Source of the DNA: Microcaldota archaeon
GTDB taxonomy: Archaea; Micrarchaeota; Micrarchaeia; Micrarchaeales; Micrarchaeaceae
Assembly (NCBI GenBank): GCA_021812025.1
Contig: JAKAPD010000002.1
Span: 1-24,795 of the forward strand
DNA length: 24,795 nt
Reading direction: 5' to 3'
Each line of letters opens with the position of its first letter. Position 1 is the stretch's first letter. Below the pieces are notes generated by a model. It was not told the origin of the DNA. It was given only the letters and a program-made list of their open reading frames with translations, and did no database searches. A program made the position numbers and the translations under genes. Positions 14,825 through 22,647 of this stretch are shown piece after piece.

Positions 14825-16111
14825 TTACCCTATCCTGCTCTTGCCCATGTAAGGCACAAGAACATCAGGAACAGTGATAGAGCCGTCTTCATTGGCATAG
14901 TTCTCTGCGATAACGGTCAATGCACGCTCTATCGAGATGGCAGTCCCGTTTAGCGTGTGAATGTATTTCCTCTCGCCTTTCTCGTCGCATTTTATATCAA
15001 GCCTGACGCTCTGCCAATCTGTGCAATTCGATGCGGATGTCACTTCCCTGTATTTCTGCTGACTCGGGAACCATCCCTCAAGATCTATCTTCTTCGCAGC
15101 CACTATTCCGATATCGCCGGTGCACATCTCTATTACCCTATAAGGGATTTTCAGAGACTGGAAAAGCTCCTCTTCGTTCTTGACTATTTCATCGTACATC
15201 TTCCATGAATCCTCCTGCCTACAAAATACGAATTGTTCCACTTTGTCAAACTGGTGGACTCTAAATATGCCTTTAGTGTCTTTGCCGTGCGTTCCCGCTT
15301 CTCTTCTGAAGCATGGGCTTATACCCGCGTATCTCAAAGGCAGATCCTTCGCAGAAAAGACTTCGCCGGCGTGCAATGCAGCCATCGGGTGCTCTGATGT
15401 CGCAATAAGGAATAATTCATTTTCATCCTTCTCTGCGTTTTTGCTCTCCGACGGCCGGCCGGCTGTGTATAGCATGTCTTCAAAGTCTCCCAGTCCGGTT
15501 ACTCCCTTATAGTGCTCTTTTTTCATCAGATACGGCGGTTGCAGCGGCACATATCCTTTCTTCATTAGAAAATCAAGTGCGAATCTCTCGAGAGATTTTG
15601 CAAGCAATACAAAATCCCCCTTCAGGAAGTAAAATCTGGCACCCGCGACCTTTGCCGCCCTTTCAATTTCTATGAGGCCCATTTTTTCCAGCAGCTCTGC
15701 ATGTCCGCCGATCGATTTCTCGCTTGGCTTGCCCCATTTTTTCAATTCTGTGTTCTCCGTTTCATCCTTCCCATACTTGACGGAGTCATCTAGTACGTTG
15801 GGCATATTCCACAGGAGGAAATTTATTCTCTCTTCGTAGCTCGGCAAACTCGCTTCCATCGAAGAAATCCCATTTTTCAAATCAGCCAGCGCCTTTATCA
15901 TCTCCCGGACGTCTTCACCCTTCTTCTTTATGGCAGATATCTCAAGGCTTGCCTTGTTCCTTTTCGCTTGGGCATCCTGCAACTTTGTCTTGAGCACTCT
16001 CCATTCTTCATCGAGCTTCAGAAGCTCCTCTATCGGGTAGTCGCTCTTCCTTTTCTTCAGCGAAGCCCTTATGGCTTCAATATTGTCCCTTACGTACTTT
16101 GTAGTAAGCAT
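14825..16111 (-). CDS. serS: Serine--tRNA ligase
   Basis: SerS charges tRNA-Ser with serine through a seryl-adenylate. The 428-residue protein is the common form, not the rare methanogen type. Its N-terminal part (about 1-110) is a long charged helical hairpin, the arm that grips the variable loop of tRNA-Ser. The catalytic class II core follows, with TSEHPMAALH, motif 2 in FRREAGTHGKDTKG, the RVHQFDKVEQF stretch, the serine-site TGDIG, and motif 3 as NGTAISIERAL. Length is normal for the family. The gene has its own promoter and its stop codon lies at the edge of the inverted repeats upstream of the vapBC-like pair. The ATG at 16111 gives the standard start with no better alternative. Confidence 0.96.
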   Translation of the reverse strand: MLTTKYVRDNIEAIRASLKKRKSDYPIEELLKLDEEWRVLKTKLQDAQAKRNKASLEISAIKKKGEDVREMIKALADLKNGISSMEASLPSYEERINFLLWNMPNVLDDSVKYGKDETENTELKKWGKPSEKSIGGHAELLEKMGLIEIERAAKVAGARFYFLKGDFVLLAKSLERFALDFLMKKGYVPLQPPYLMKKEHYKGVTGLGDFEDMLYTAGRPSESKNAEKDENELFLIATSEHPMAALHAGEVFSAKDLPLRYAGISPCFRREAGTHGKDTKGIFRVHQFDKVEQFVFCRQEDSWKMYDEIVKNEEELFQSLKIPYRVIEMCTGDIGIVAAKKIDLEGWFPSQQKYREVTSASNCTDWQSVRLDIKCDEKGERKYIHTLNGTAISIERALTVIAENYANEDGSITVPDVLVPYMGKSRIG

Positions 16112-16140
16112 AAGATCAGACAGTTATACTTCCATCTAAA

Positions 16141-16150
16141 AGTATAAGAA
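16141..16150 (-). promoter_or_regulatory. Putative TATA box of serS
   Basis: The minus strand reads TTCTTATACT, centred about 34 bases upstream of the serS ATG, which would give a leader of a few bases. The same A/T-rich stretch (16138-16169) must also serve the divergent tRNA-Leu gene. Confidence 0.4.
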
Positions 16151-16176
16151 ATAAATGTATTAAATATTAGTGCAGC

Positions 16177-16264
16177 GCAGGGGTGGCGGAGCTTGGTCAA
16201 ACGCGCAAGGCTTAGGACCTTGTACCTTAGGGTTGCGAGAGTTCAAATCTCTCCCCCTGCACCA
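16177..16264 (+). tRNA. tRNA-Leu (anticodon TAG), CCA encoded
   Basis: A complete type II tRNA folds by eye. The acceptor stem pairs GCAGGGG (16177-16183) with CCCCTGC (16254-16260). The anticodon stem pairs CAAGG with CCTTG around CTTAGGA, so the anticodon TAG (16213-16215) reads CUA/CUG. A 14-base variable arm (16223-16236) follows, then the T arm GAGAG, TTCAAAT, CTCTC. The discriminator is A at 16261, as expected for leucine, and CCA is encoded at 16262-16264. There is no sign of an intron. It is divergent from serS and is followed at once by the AbiE-like operon. Confidence 0.95.
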
Positions 16265-16303
16265 TTCTGTTATTGGAGTTTGTGCCGGTCAAATCAAAGA
16301 AAG

Positions 16304-16312
16304 CTTTAAATA
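16304..16312 (+). promoter_or_regulatory. TATA box of the AbiE-like operon
   Basis: CTTTAAATA is centred about 27 bases before the ATG at 16336, which points to a leaderless mRNA and supports that ATG over the in-frame TTG at 16273. Confidence 0.65.
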
Positions 16313-16327
16313 AACATATTGTTTATT
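16309..16327. promoter_or_regulatory. Palindromic operator candidate of the AbiE-like operon
   Basis: AATAAACA and TGTTTATT form a perfect 8-bp inverted repeat around TAT. It overlaps the TATA box and ends nine bases before the start codon, so a bound protein would block the promoter. AbiEi antitoxins of characterised systems bind inverted repeats in their own promoters; that this protein does so here is inferred. Confidence 0.6.
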
Positions 16328-16335
16328 ATCTCTAT

Positions 16336-16941
16336 ATGAATAGTTTGACTGGAAGAGTGGTAAACGCGGCACAGAACTCTCCAGACGGTATTGTCACACT
16401 GGACATGCTTGAAAGCCTGCAGTTTAGCGACGATTTCACGTTGAAGACCACACTGAGCAGGCTGTGCAAATCTAATAGGATTATACGCTTAAAACGTGGG
16501 GTCTATTCGGCGAATCCGATTAGAGACGCATTTGCAGCAGCACAGTACATATATAGCGGTTATCTGGGTTTCTCTAGCGCCCTATATGTGCACAAGCTAA
16601 TTACAGAGCTCCCGTTCAGCATAATGATAGTGACCATGTATAAGTCTGCCTCAAAGAGCGTCGGCGCATACGAATTTAGAGCCATAGCGCTTAAAGAAAA
16701 AGCCATTGGATTTGAAAATATGGAAAATCTAACTGTTTCTACTAGAGCAAAAACTCTATTTGACTGCCTTTATCTGGAAAGGTATTCAGTCGAAAGGGAC
16801 AAGCTAATTGAAGCTTATAGGGCTGCCAGGCTTAGTACTACAGAATTAAAGGAGTTCGATTCGTATGTAAAGCGTTTTATCCCGAAACGGTTGCGCGGCA
16901 AATTTAATGGTGCAAAGGCGGAGATAACGGGCAAAGGCTGA
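16336..16941 (+). CDS. AbiEi-like antitoxin / transcriptional regulator
   Basis: In type IV AbiE systems the AbiEi protein represses the operon and counteracts the AbiEii toxin. The 201-residue product has an N-terminal winged-helix part (about 13-60: TLDMLESL, then TLKTTLSRLCK, IIRLKRGVYS) that matches the AbiEi style, then a domain with YLGFSSALYVH and STRAKTLFDCLYL, also typical of the family. The ATG chosen is 27 bases after a TATA box; the frame stays open back to a TTG at 16273 but that extension contains the promoter. It is followed four bases later by the toxin-like gene. The palindrome at 16309-16327 is the likely binding site. Confidence 0.85.
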   Translation: MNSLTGRVVNAAQNSPDGIVTLDMLESLQFSDDFTLKTTLSRLCKSNRIIRLKRGVYSANPIRDAFAAAQYIYSGYLGFSSALYVHKLITELPFSIMIVTMYKSASKSVGAYEFRAIALKEKAIGFENMENLTVSTRAKTLFDCLYLERYSVERDKLIEAYRAARLSTTELKEFDSYVKRFIPKRLRGKFNGAKAEITGKG

Positions 16942-16945
16942 TAAG

Positions 16946-17743
16946 ATGGACCTTGACTTAGAGACGTGCAGGGCGATTGCGATTCGCCATGGCTTGGGGC
17001 TACAATTCGTATTCAAAGAGTTCCACCTCATGAATGTAATATCGCAGATAGCTTCGCTTACCGCTTCTGAGCCGGAATCACTGATATTCAAAGGCGGCAC
17101 TGCCCTAAATAAAGTCTACCTGCAGAAAACACAAAGGTTTTCTGAAGATGCTGATTTCGATCTTGTGACAGAAAATGCAGGTAAAGAGCTGTTGGGTTTC
17201 AGCAGGAAATTGGCTTCTGGACTGAGCGGGTACAATATTGATGAATTCCGCAAAGTCCGCTCTACCGTGCAATTTTATTGTAAGTATGAAACCCCTCTAG
17301 GCGGTACCGATCATGTTAGAATTGACATTGCGCCAAAGAGGCTTCTGGTTGCAAATCCCCCACAGAACAAGCCGATTGTCTCGGAATTCACTGCCGTGAC
17401 AGTAACTGGCACGCGGGTCTACTCTATAGAGGATTTGACAGCGCGGAAGATGAATGCTCTCTCTTCGCGAGCGGAGGGCAAGGATGTGTATGACGTCCAT
17501 CTAGCGCTGCCCATGTGTTCTAAGAAAGTGCTCGGTGAAGCGATTAGGCTGATGCTGAAATCAGAAGGCGCAGAAAATGACACGGGAATGTTCTTGCAAA
17601 AAACCATCCTCCGTCTAAAAAAGGCAAATCCGAAAACACTGCGCAATTTGACAAATCCTTTTATTCCATCGGCGCTGAGGCCCAAAAGTTGGGAAGAACT
17701 GAAGAACGATCTGCTCGTTAAGCTTGATAACCTCCAGAAATAG
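16946..17743 (+). CDS. AbiEii-like nucleotidyltransferase toxin
   Basis: AbiEii toxins are DNA polymerase beta-type nucleotidyltransferases; relatives add nucleotides to tRNA acceptor ends and stop growth. The 265-residue protein has the diagnostic motifs: FKGGTAL (48-54), RFSEDADFDL (64-73) with the two metal-binding aspartates separated by one residue, R-I-D-I as the third acidic site, and the family's EDLTARKMNAL followed by EGKDVYD. Length is normal. It starts four bases after the AbiEi-like stop, so the pair is a single unit. Such modules often act in phage defence. The tRNA-Leu gene immediately upstream may be simple proximity. Confidence 0.9.
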   Translation: MDLDLETCRAIAIRHGLGLQFVFKEFHLMNVISQIASLTASEPESLIFKGGTALNKVYLQKTQRFSEDADFDLVTENAGKELLGFSRKLASGLSGYNIDEFRKVRSTVQFYCKYETPLGGTDHVRIDIAPKRLLVANPPQNKPIVSEFTAVTVTGTRVYSIEDLTARKMNALSSRAEGKDVYDVHLALPMCSKKVLGEAIRLMLKSEGAENDTGMFLQKTILRLKKANPKTLRNLTNPFIPSALRPKSWEELKNDLLVKLDNLQK

Positions 17744-17769
17744 CTCGAGAAACACTACTTCATCACTAA

Positions 17770-18041
17770 ATGGCGGAAACTTCAGAGAAGGTTACTATCT
17801 GAACAGTGAAGTAGCCAGCCAATCCGTACAAGAAAAAGGCGCGATAGAGGCTCTTGCAGAGCAGCTAAAGGCAACCAGGGCGGAAGCAGCAGTAGTTCAG
17901 CAAAAAGTATTCGAGGCGCAGAACAAAGTCAAGGCACTTGAAGAACAACTGCAAAGCGTGCCGAGGCGGAAAAAAGCGGGTCCGGCAGGTTGGGAGAGAC
18001 ACTCAGAAAGCAGGACCCATAATAATTTTCTCTATTATTAA
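17770..18041 (+). pseudogene. Remnant of a small coiled-coil protein, frame broken
   Basis: An ATG at 17770 opens MAETSEKVTI and meets TGA at 17800. One base back in the next frame an open stretch continues to 18041 with clear heptad character (IEALAEQLKATRAEAA, then NKVKALEEQLQ), followed by a basic and then meaningless tail. The long frame itself has no ATG, only a TTG inside the AbiEii-like gene. A single-base change near 17797-17802 would join the two parts, so I read this as a decayed or wrongly sequenced coiled-coil gene of about 75-90 codons. The family is unknown. Confidence 0.45.
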
Positions 18042-18244
18042 TTCTTACCTAGGTTTGCATTAGAAGAATCCTGCAAATTGCGAGAAATCGCAGGTGTAAA
18101 CTTGGGCACACACACTCGTCTATAGTGCTGATCAGTTTACTGAGGCAAATCAGCCATGGCGGGTCAGATACACAGTACCAGATTGACCTCAGAGACGCGA
18201 CTCAAGGCAGGAAAAGCGGCGTTGAAGAAAATGTTAATAACTTT

Positions 18245-18261
18245 ATCGGTTTTATTCCGAT
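18245..18261 (-). terminator. Weak hairpin after the radical SAM gene
   Basis: ATCGG and CCGAT form a 5-bp stem around a seven-base loop, 14 bases beyond the stop codon on the minus strand, with a moderately T-rich run after it. It is short and may not be functional. Confidence 0.25.
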
Positions 18262-18274
18262 TAAATAGCATGAC

Positions 18275-19345
18275 TCAGAGCATGCTGACGATGTTTCCTA
18301 CTATGGTCTGGTAGGCTTCGCATGCGGTCCACGCCTTTGGTTCCTTGCCTTCTTTTATGAGCCGTCTTACTTCGTTTGCGACTTCGCCGTACCAGATGTT
18401 CTGCAGCGAATATCCGTTTTCCTTTATGTTGCCGATCTTCTTGCTCCACATTATCGAGGGATACACATCGCCGTAGCTGTCCATGAAAAGGGACGCATCG
18501 AGGCTCCTGCTCTTCATCGGCGGTTCTCCAGTCGCGACGTATTGGGCGAGCTTTTTCAGGAATGCGTTTTCCACGATATCCTGCGGATCGAACACCGCTT
18601 TCCTTTTGCTTATGAAGCTGTTTATCTCCCTGGCGAGCGTCTCTCTCTGCGCAGAAACGTCAAGATTAGTGTTAGCGTAGTATATCTCGGAGACCTGCCC
18701 GAGGTTTATGTGGAAGTTGTTATATGTTATGTCCGGGAAGATCTTCTTGACTTCCTGATAGGTTTTCTCCAATTCTCCCTGGTTGAATTTGCTCATCGTG
18801 TATCCGAAGACGAAGAAGAGGTTCTTGTAGTTCTTTTGCAGCTCCCTCAGCCTTCTTGCGGTCTCCATTGCCTTGTCGAAGTTGCCAGGTATTCCTCTTA
18901 TCTTGTCATGGAGTTCCCTGTAGCCATCCAGGCTTATCGTAATAGTGAACCTCGGGATTCCCATCTGGAGGATCTGCTCTATCTTCGGCACGAACATATC
19001 ATGGTTGCAGAGCGAATTTGTCGGCATAGTCAAGAGGTAAAGATCCTTGCAGTTCTCCTTGAATGCCCTTACTATGTCAGCGACGTCGCCCCTAAGGAAA
19101 GGCTCGCCGCCTGTTATCTCCACCCATTTGAATGAAGTGTTCTTTTTTGCGAACTCCCTTATCTCATCTAGTGTGAGCTCTCCGGTTGGCTTGATCTGCC
19201 AGATATTGCATGACAAGCAGCGGCTTTGGCACCTGTAAGTTATCGAAAACGTAAGCTTGTAGGGGGCATTAAGCCTAACGAAGTTGTTTTTGAGCGCCGT
19301 CATGCCAAGCTTTACGAGCTTCGCCTTGCTCATGATTTCACGCAT
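18275..19345 (-). CDS. Radical SAM protein
   Basis: Radical SAM enzymes use a 4Fe-4S cluster to cleave S-adenosylmethionine and start radical chemistry. The 356-residue protein has the cluster motif C39-x3-C43-x2-C46 in a CQSRCLSC setting, GGEP at 79-82 (ITGGEPFLR), and SLDG in ITISLDGYRELHD for the later barrel strand. The C-terminal part has the general look of a SPASM-type tail (SYGDVYPSIMW, then NIWYGE) but only one cysteine (WTACEAY), so an auxiliary cluster is unlikely. The substrate is unknown; placement between surface-protein and glycosyltransferase genes makes a sugar, lipid or peptide modification plausible. The ATG at 19345 or the one at 19333, which has GTGA upstream, may be the start. 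It is divergent from the surface protein gene. Confidence 0.85.
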   Translation of the reverse strand: MREIMSKAKLVKLGMTALKNNFVRLNAPYKLTFSITYRCQSRCLSCNIWQIKPTGELTLDEIREFAKKNTSFKWVEITGGEPFLRGDVADIVRAFKENCKDLYLLTMPTNSLCNHDMFVPKIEQILQMGIPRFTITISLDGYRELHDKIRGIPGNFDKAMETARRLRELQKNYKNLFFVFGYTMSKFNQGELEKTYQEVKKIFPDITYNNFHINLGQVSEIYYANTNLDVSAQRETLAREINSFISKRKAVFDPQDIVENAFLKKLAQYVATGEPPMKSRSLDASLFMDSYGDVYPSIMWSKKIGNIKENGYSLQNIWYGEVANEVRRLIKEGKEPKAWTACEAYQTIVGNIVSML

Positions 19346-19362
19346 TAATTGATGCCGATAGT

Positions 19363-19374
19363 GATATTTATATC
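19363..19374. promoter_or_regulatory. Near-palindromic TATA element between radical SAM and surface protein genes
   Basis: GATATTTATATC reads as GATATAAATATC on the other strand. On the minus strand it sits about 24 bases before the ATG at 19345, or about 36 before that at 19333, and so suits the radical SAM gene. It may also contribute to the plus-strand gene at 19409, about 40 bases away. Confidence 0.5.
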
Positions 19375-19408
19375 TTTATTTTTACTATGGTTTATAGACG
19401 GATTTATC

Positions 19409-20230
19409 ATGCCAAACAAACTTTTAGTTTTAGTTGCGGCTTTGCTGCTTGTGCAGTTTTCCATGGCCGGCACGGTGACCCTTACGGGCACGTGCCCGAG
19501 CGCAGTAGCGGTCAACAAAACAAGCATATTCACATTTACGATGTCAAATTCGGGCAATGACTCTGCGCTGAACCTGGCGCTGACCCCAAGTTTTACTGGT
19601 TTCTCGAGCAGGAACTCCACGGAAACAATACAGTTCCTGGGACCGGGATCGTCGAAAACCCTCGATTTCTACGTTTACAATTTTTCGCATAATGGTTCTT
19701 ATGCAGAATATTTCAGCGCACAATACGCCCAGGGGTCATCACAGTTCAATGCGGTTTTCCCATGCCTTGTAGATGTGGGCGCACCCGTGCAGTCGCAAGT
19801 CATGATAAAAGGAGTGTCGAATTCCGGCGATACGCTCACAGTGTCGCTGCAAAACATAGGCGCAAGCACATTGCAAAACGTCAGCGTTTCCGGAATACTG
19901 CCGCAAGGATTCTCCGTGAGCCCAGAATCCCAGGCGACAACTCTTTTGCCAGGTGAAAATTCCACCATGGAGTTCTCACTTTCCAAGCCGCAGCTTTCCG
20001 GCGCATCCTACACCGCAGCGGTATCGGCTTCATATACACTTAGCGGCGTCCATTATTCGTCGCTGTCCACTTTCGTGTTGAACTTCTACCCAAGTACGCA
20101 AAGCCCATCGGGGCTTGCGCCGCAGCCGCTTTCCCCGTTTACCATAACAGGGATAATCATAGTAATAATTATAATCCTAATCATTGTTTCAATTATCAAA
20201 AATCTGAGGGAGAAAAGGAGTCTGATTTGA
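19409..20230 (+). CDS. Membrane-anchored surface protein with beta-sandwich (COG1361/NEW3-like) repeats
   Basis: The 273-residue product has a signal peptide (KLLVLVAALLLVQFSMAG), an external region of about 215 residues and a C-terminal membrane anchor (TGIIIVIIIILIIVSII) ending in a short basic tail. The external region looks like two Ig-like beta-sandwich domains: about 21-125, with two cysteines that could form a disulfide, and about 126-225 (TLTVSLQNIGASTLQNVSVSG, shared style with archaeal S-layer-like CARDB/NEW3 domains). N-X-S/T sequons are frequent, so it is a probable AglB substrate. The ATG at 19409 gives the clean signal peptide; a TTG at 19349 would prepend another hydrophobic stretch and is unlikely. 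The stop overlaps the glycosyltransferase start (TGATG), so the two are coupled. The exact role is unknown. Confidence 0.75.
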   Translation: MPNKLLVLVAALLLVQFSMAGTVTLTGTCPSAVAVNKTSIFTFTMSNSGNDSALNLALTPSFTGFSSRNSTETIQFLGPGSSKTLDFYVYNFSHNGSYAEYFSAQYAQGSSQFNAVFPCLVDVGAPVQSQVMIKGVSNSGDTLTVSLQNIGASTLQNVSVSGILPQGFSVSPESQATTLLPGENSTMEFSLSKPQLSGASYTAAVSASYTLSGVHYSSLSTFVLNFYPSTQSPSGLAPQPLSPFTITGIIIVIIIILIIVSIIKNLREKRSLI

Positions 20231-20922
20231 TGCAAAGCAAGAGACCGTACATATCCATAGTGATTCCTACGCTTAACGAAGAGAAGAACATAGGGAGGGT
20301 GCTCCGCGAAGCAGAGAGGGAGCTCAAGGAGTATCCATATGAGATAATAGTGGTAGATGGCGGTATCAACGGTCCGTCAAAGGACAAGACAGTCGCTATA
20401 GCGAAGAAAGAGGGCGCAGGGGTGCTGTATGACAACAAGGGCAAGGGGTCTGCGCTGATAAAGGGATTCAACGCCGCAAAGGGGGCGATCATAATCTCCA
20501 TGGACGCGGATCTCTCGCACGAGCCAAGAGAGCTCAGGCTCCTGATATCAGGAATAGAAGCGGGCCATGACGTTTGTCTAGGCTCGCGTTTCATAGCCGG
20601 TGGCGGCTCTTCCGACATGCCGATTTTCAGGGTGTTCGGCAACAAGGTATTCGTTACGCTTGTCAACTTGATCTACGGATCCCGCTACAGCGACATGTGC
20701 TACGGCTACAGGAGCTTCAGGAAAGAGGTCCTCAAGAAGCTCGATTTGCGGGAAGAGGGCTTTGGCATCGAGACCGAGATAAACATCAAGGCGCAGAAGG
20801 CGCACCTGAATACTATAGAGGTACCGAGCTTCGAGAAGAAGCGGCTCCATGGCGAAGCGAAGCTGCACTCGTTCAGGGACGGCTACATTATACTAAGGAC
20901 CATAGCGAAGAACCTGTTCTGA
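20230..20922 (+). CDS. Family 2 glycosyltransferase (dolichyl-phosphate sugar synthase type)
   Basis: The 230-residue protein is a cytosolic GT-A fold enzyme of family 2, closest in style to dolichol-phosphate mannose/glucose synthases, which move a sugar from a nucleotide donor to a lipid phosphate. It opens with ISIVIPTLNEEKNIG, has the donor-site EIIVVDGG, the metal-binding MDADLSHEP, GSRFIAGG, and the late MCYGYRSFRKEV stretch. No membrane helices follow, as in single-domain DPM1. The usual DGSxDGT loop is replaced by DGGINGPSKDKT. Its product would be a lipid-linked sugar usable by GT-C enzymes such as that at 20923-22647 or for the AglB glycan donor; this link is inference. It begins at the ATG overlapping the upstream stop and ends base-to-base against the convergent gene. 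Confidence 0.87.
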   Translation: MQSKRPYISIVIPTLNEEKNIGRVLREAERELKEYPYEIIVVDGGINGPSKDKTVAIAKKEGAGVLYDNKGKGSALIKGFNAAKGAIIISMDADLSHEPRELRLLISGIEAGHDVCLGSRFIAGGGSSDMPIFRVFGNKVFVTLVNLIYGSRYSDMCYGYRSFRKEVLKKLDLREEGFGIETEINIKAQKAHLNTIEVPSFEKKRLHGEAKLHSFRDGYIILRTIAKNLF

Positions 20923-22647
20923 CTATTTCTGCTTTACGTAATAGAAGCCGTAGGTCCTTCCAAATTCCGCGAACCTGGCTGTGATTATCGGCGTCATGTT
21001 GAAGCTCTGGTTGAGATTCGTGCAAAGGTTGTTCGGTGTGTAGCACCAGTATCCCCAGTCGACTACTAGGCACGGGTACTGCGCCTGCATTGCAGCAAAG
21101 TCCTGCGAATCGTAGATATAGCTGAGCTGCTTGCTGGTCCTGTTGTTTATGTTCATCAGCGTCGGGTCATACGAGTATATAAGGCAGGAATTCGGCACAT
21201 GGCTTATGTTGCCGTAGACGAAGCCCTCGTAGAACCTCGCGTCTGCGGCCTCTTGTATGCTGACCGGCGATATGCTCAGATTCGGATACAGGGAATAAAT
21301 CGGATATAGTATTATCGCGAGAAGCGCTATCGAAACTATGGCTTCCGCTATTATTCTCCTATGCTTCGAGATCGCATTTGTTATCAATCCATATGCGGCA
21401 GCAAAGCCAAACCCTCCGAGCAGGCTGGCCTGCGCCAGCAGGCTTATCTGGAACCGCCAGTCGACTCCATATGTGACCCCGCCGGCGTAGAAGAACGCGT
21501 ATATGAAGAAGAAAACGAGGAACCAGATCCCTATCGCGAGCAGCTCCCTTCTCTTTCTTCCGTAAATGAATAGGGCGAGCGCGCCGAACACCGCGAATAT
21601 AGTGTATTCCCACGGCTGCATTATGTCCTGGCTCGCATATTGGTTGAACCAGAAGAACACGTTGGCGCACACGTTAGATTCGAAGTTCTGGAGCGTGAAA
21701 GAGCCCTGCGCCGTTGCCGATGGGGCCGACGTCGAGCAGGTGTTCTGCACCGGCGCTCCCTGGTAGCCATAGTTTCCGGTCTGCAGCTGCATGTAAGCAT
21801 AGCTTATTTCCGGACCTACGGAAAGCGCGAAGAAGAGAATGACGAGGAGCACGCCTGTGTTCAGCCAGTTCCTGTTCAGAGCCCTGACGTTGCTCTTTAT
21901 CGATGAGATTATGCTTTTGTCGTCTAGTATCACGTACATCGCCAGGATGATCGCTACGAATATCACAGCATCGACTTTCATGTACGTGGCCATCGCCAGC
22001 GAGAAAAGGGCAAGCCCGAACGTGCCGAGGTTCTTCCTGCGTATGAACACCAGCATGGAGAATACCGCGACCAGCGAATACATCAGCATAGGTACGTCAG
22101 ACGTGGTGGGCCTGGCCCAGACGAGCAGCAGCGGCGCAAGCCCCATCAGAAGCTCAGAGAAGACGGCTGCCTTGACGTCCTTAAACATTAGCAGCGCGAC
22201 GAAGAAAACCAGCAATACGGATATGAAGCTGAGCACAAGCATTGTATTGAACGCGGTGGCCAGATTCACTCCAAAGATCCCGAAAGCAATCGCAAGATTG
22301 AAAGATGTACCTATCGGCTCATGGAATATCTCGCCGGTGAAGCACGCCGTAGGGGTTCCATAGTCGCAGAACCACGCCTGCCCGGTATGCAAAAGCTGCT
22401 GCGCCACCCCTTGGTATATCGCATCGTCGAAATACAGCTGCTGCGTGGGCTGCACTACTAGCAACTCCACGAACAGGAAGACCAGGGCTACTGCAAACGC
22501 AAGGAGCAAGGTTCTCCTGTCTATTTTAAGCTCCTTGAAAATCTCCTTCATGCTCTTCCTTGAGGAATAAAGGGACACGAGGAAGCCCACATACGCCACT
22601 ATTATGCCAAAAGTGAGCAGATACAGCTCCGTACCTTCAGAAACCAT
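20923..22647 (-). CDS. GT-C family membrane glycosyltransferase (PMT/ArnT-like)
   Basis: The 574-residue protein has about eleven to thirteen hydrophobic helices and the hallmark of lipid-phosphate-sugar-dependent transferases: an acidic pair in the first external loop (LYFDDAIYQG) and a second loop with HEPIGTS. It would use a polyprenyl-phosphate sugar on the outer face of the membrane, as in the GT39/GT83 families. A loop near 290-330 and the C-terminal external domain contain several cysteines, suggesting disulfides. The acceptor is unknown; glycan maturation after AglB or transfer to a lipid-linked glycan are options. Its start overlaps the carbamoyltransferase stop (TGATG), so the two are co-translated. 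Confidence 0.78.
   Translation of the reverse strand: MVSEGTELYLLTFGIIVAYVGFLVSLYSSRKSMKEIFKELKIDRRTLLLAFAVALVFLFVELLVVQPTQQLYFDDAIYQGVAQQLLHTGQAWFCDYGTPTACFTGEIFHEPIGTSFNLAIAFGIFGVNLATAFNTMLVLSFISVLLVFFVALLMFKDVKAAVFSELLMGLAPLLLVWARPTTSDVPMLMYSLVAVFSMLVFIRRKNLGTFGLALFSLAMATYMKVDAVIFVAIILAMYVILDDKSIISSIKSNVRALNRNWLNTGVLLVILFFALSVGPEISYAYMQLQTGNYGYQGAPVQNTCSTSAPSATAQGSFTLQNFESNVCANVFFWFNQYASQDIMQPWEYTIFAVFGALALFIYGRKRRELLAIGIWFLVFFFIYAFFYAGGVTYGVDWRFQISLLAQASLLGGFGFAAAYGLITNAISKHRRIIAEAIVSIALLAIILYPIYSLYPNLSISPVSIQEAADARFYEGFVYGNISHVPNSCLIYSYDPTLMNINNRTSKQLSYIYDSQDFAAMQAQYPCLVVDWGYWCYTPNNLCTNLNQSFNMTPIITARFAEFGRTYGFYYVKQK

Larger units (their letters stand above)
17744..18274. other. Gene-poor stretch after the AbiE-like operon
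   Basis: Apart from the broken coiled-coil frame, this 531-base stretch shows no convincing gene. From 18042 to 18244 both strands have only short frames without motifs or promoters; the longest begins at 18156 and runs into the radical SAM gene. No tRNA, insertion-sequence ends or direct repeats of the tRNA-Leu end were found by eye. It looks like the debris at the edge of a small acquired island. Confidence 0.5.

Noticed and set aside
16273..16335. A TTG start for the AbiEi-like protein
   Set aside because: The extension covers the TATA box and palindrome; the ATG at 16336 has ideal leaderless spacing.
18042..18274. A box C/D small RNA in the empty stretch
   Set aside because: CTGA-like sequences occur, but there is no RTGATGA box C or terminal pairing.
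18156..18317. A 53-codon plus-strand frame starting MAGQIHS
   Set aside because: It overlaps the end of the radical SAM gene, lacks a promoter or ribosome-binding site and shows no motif.
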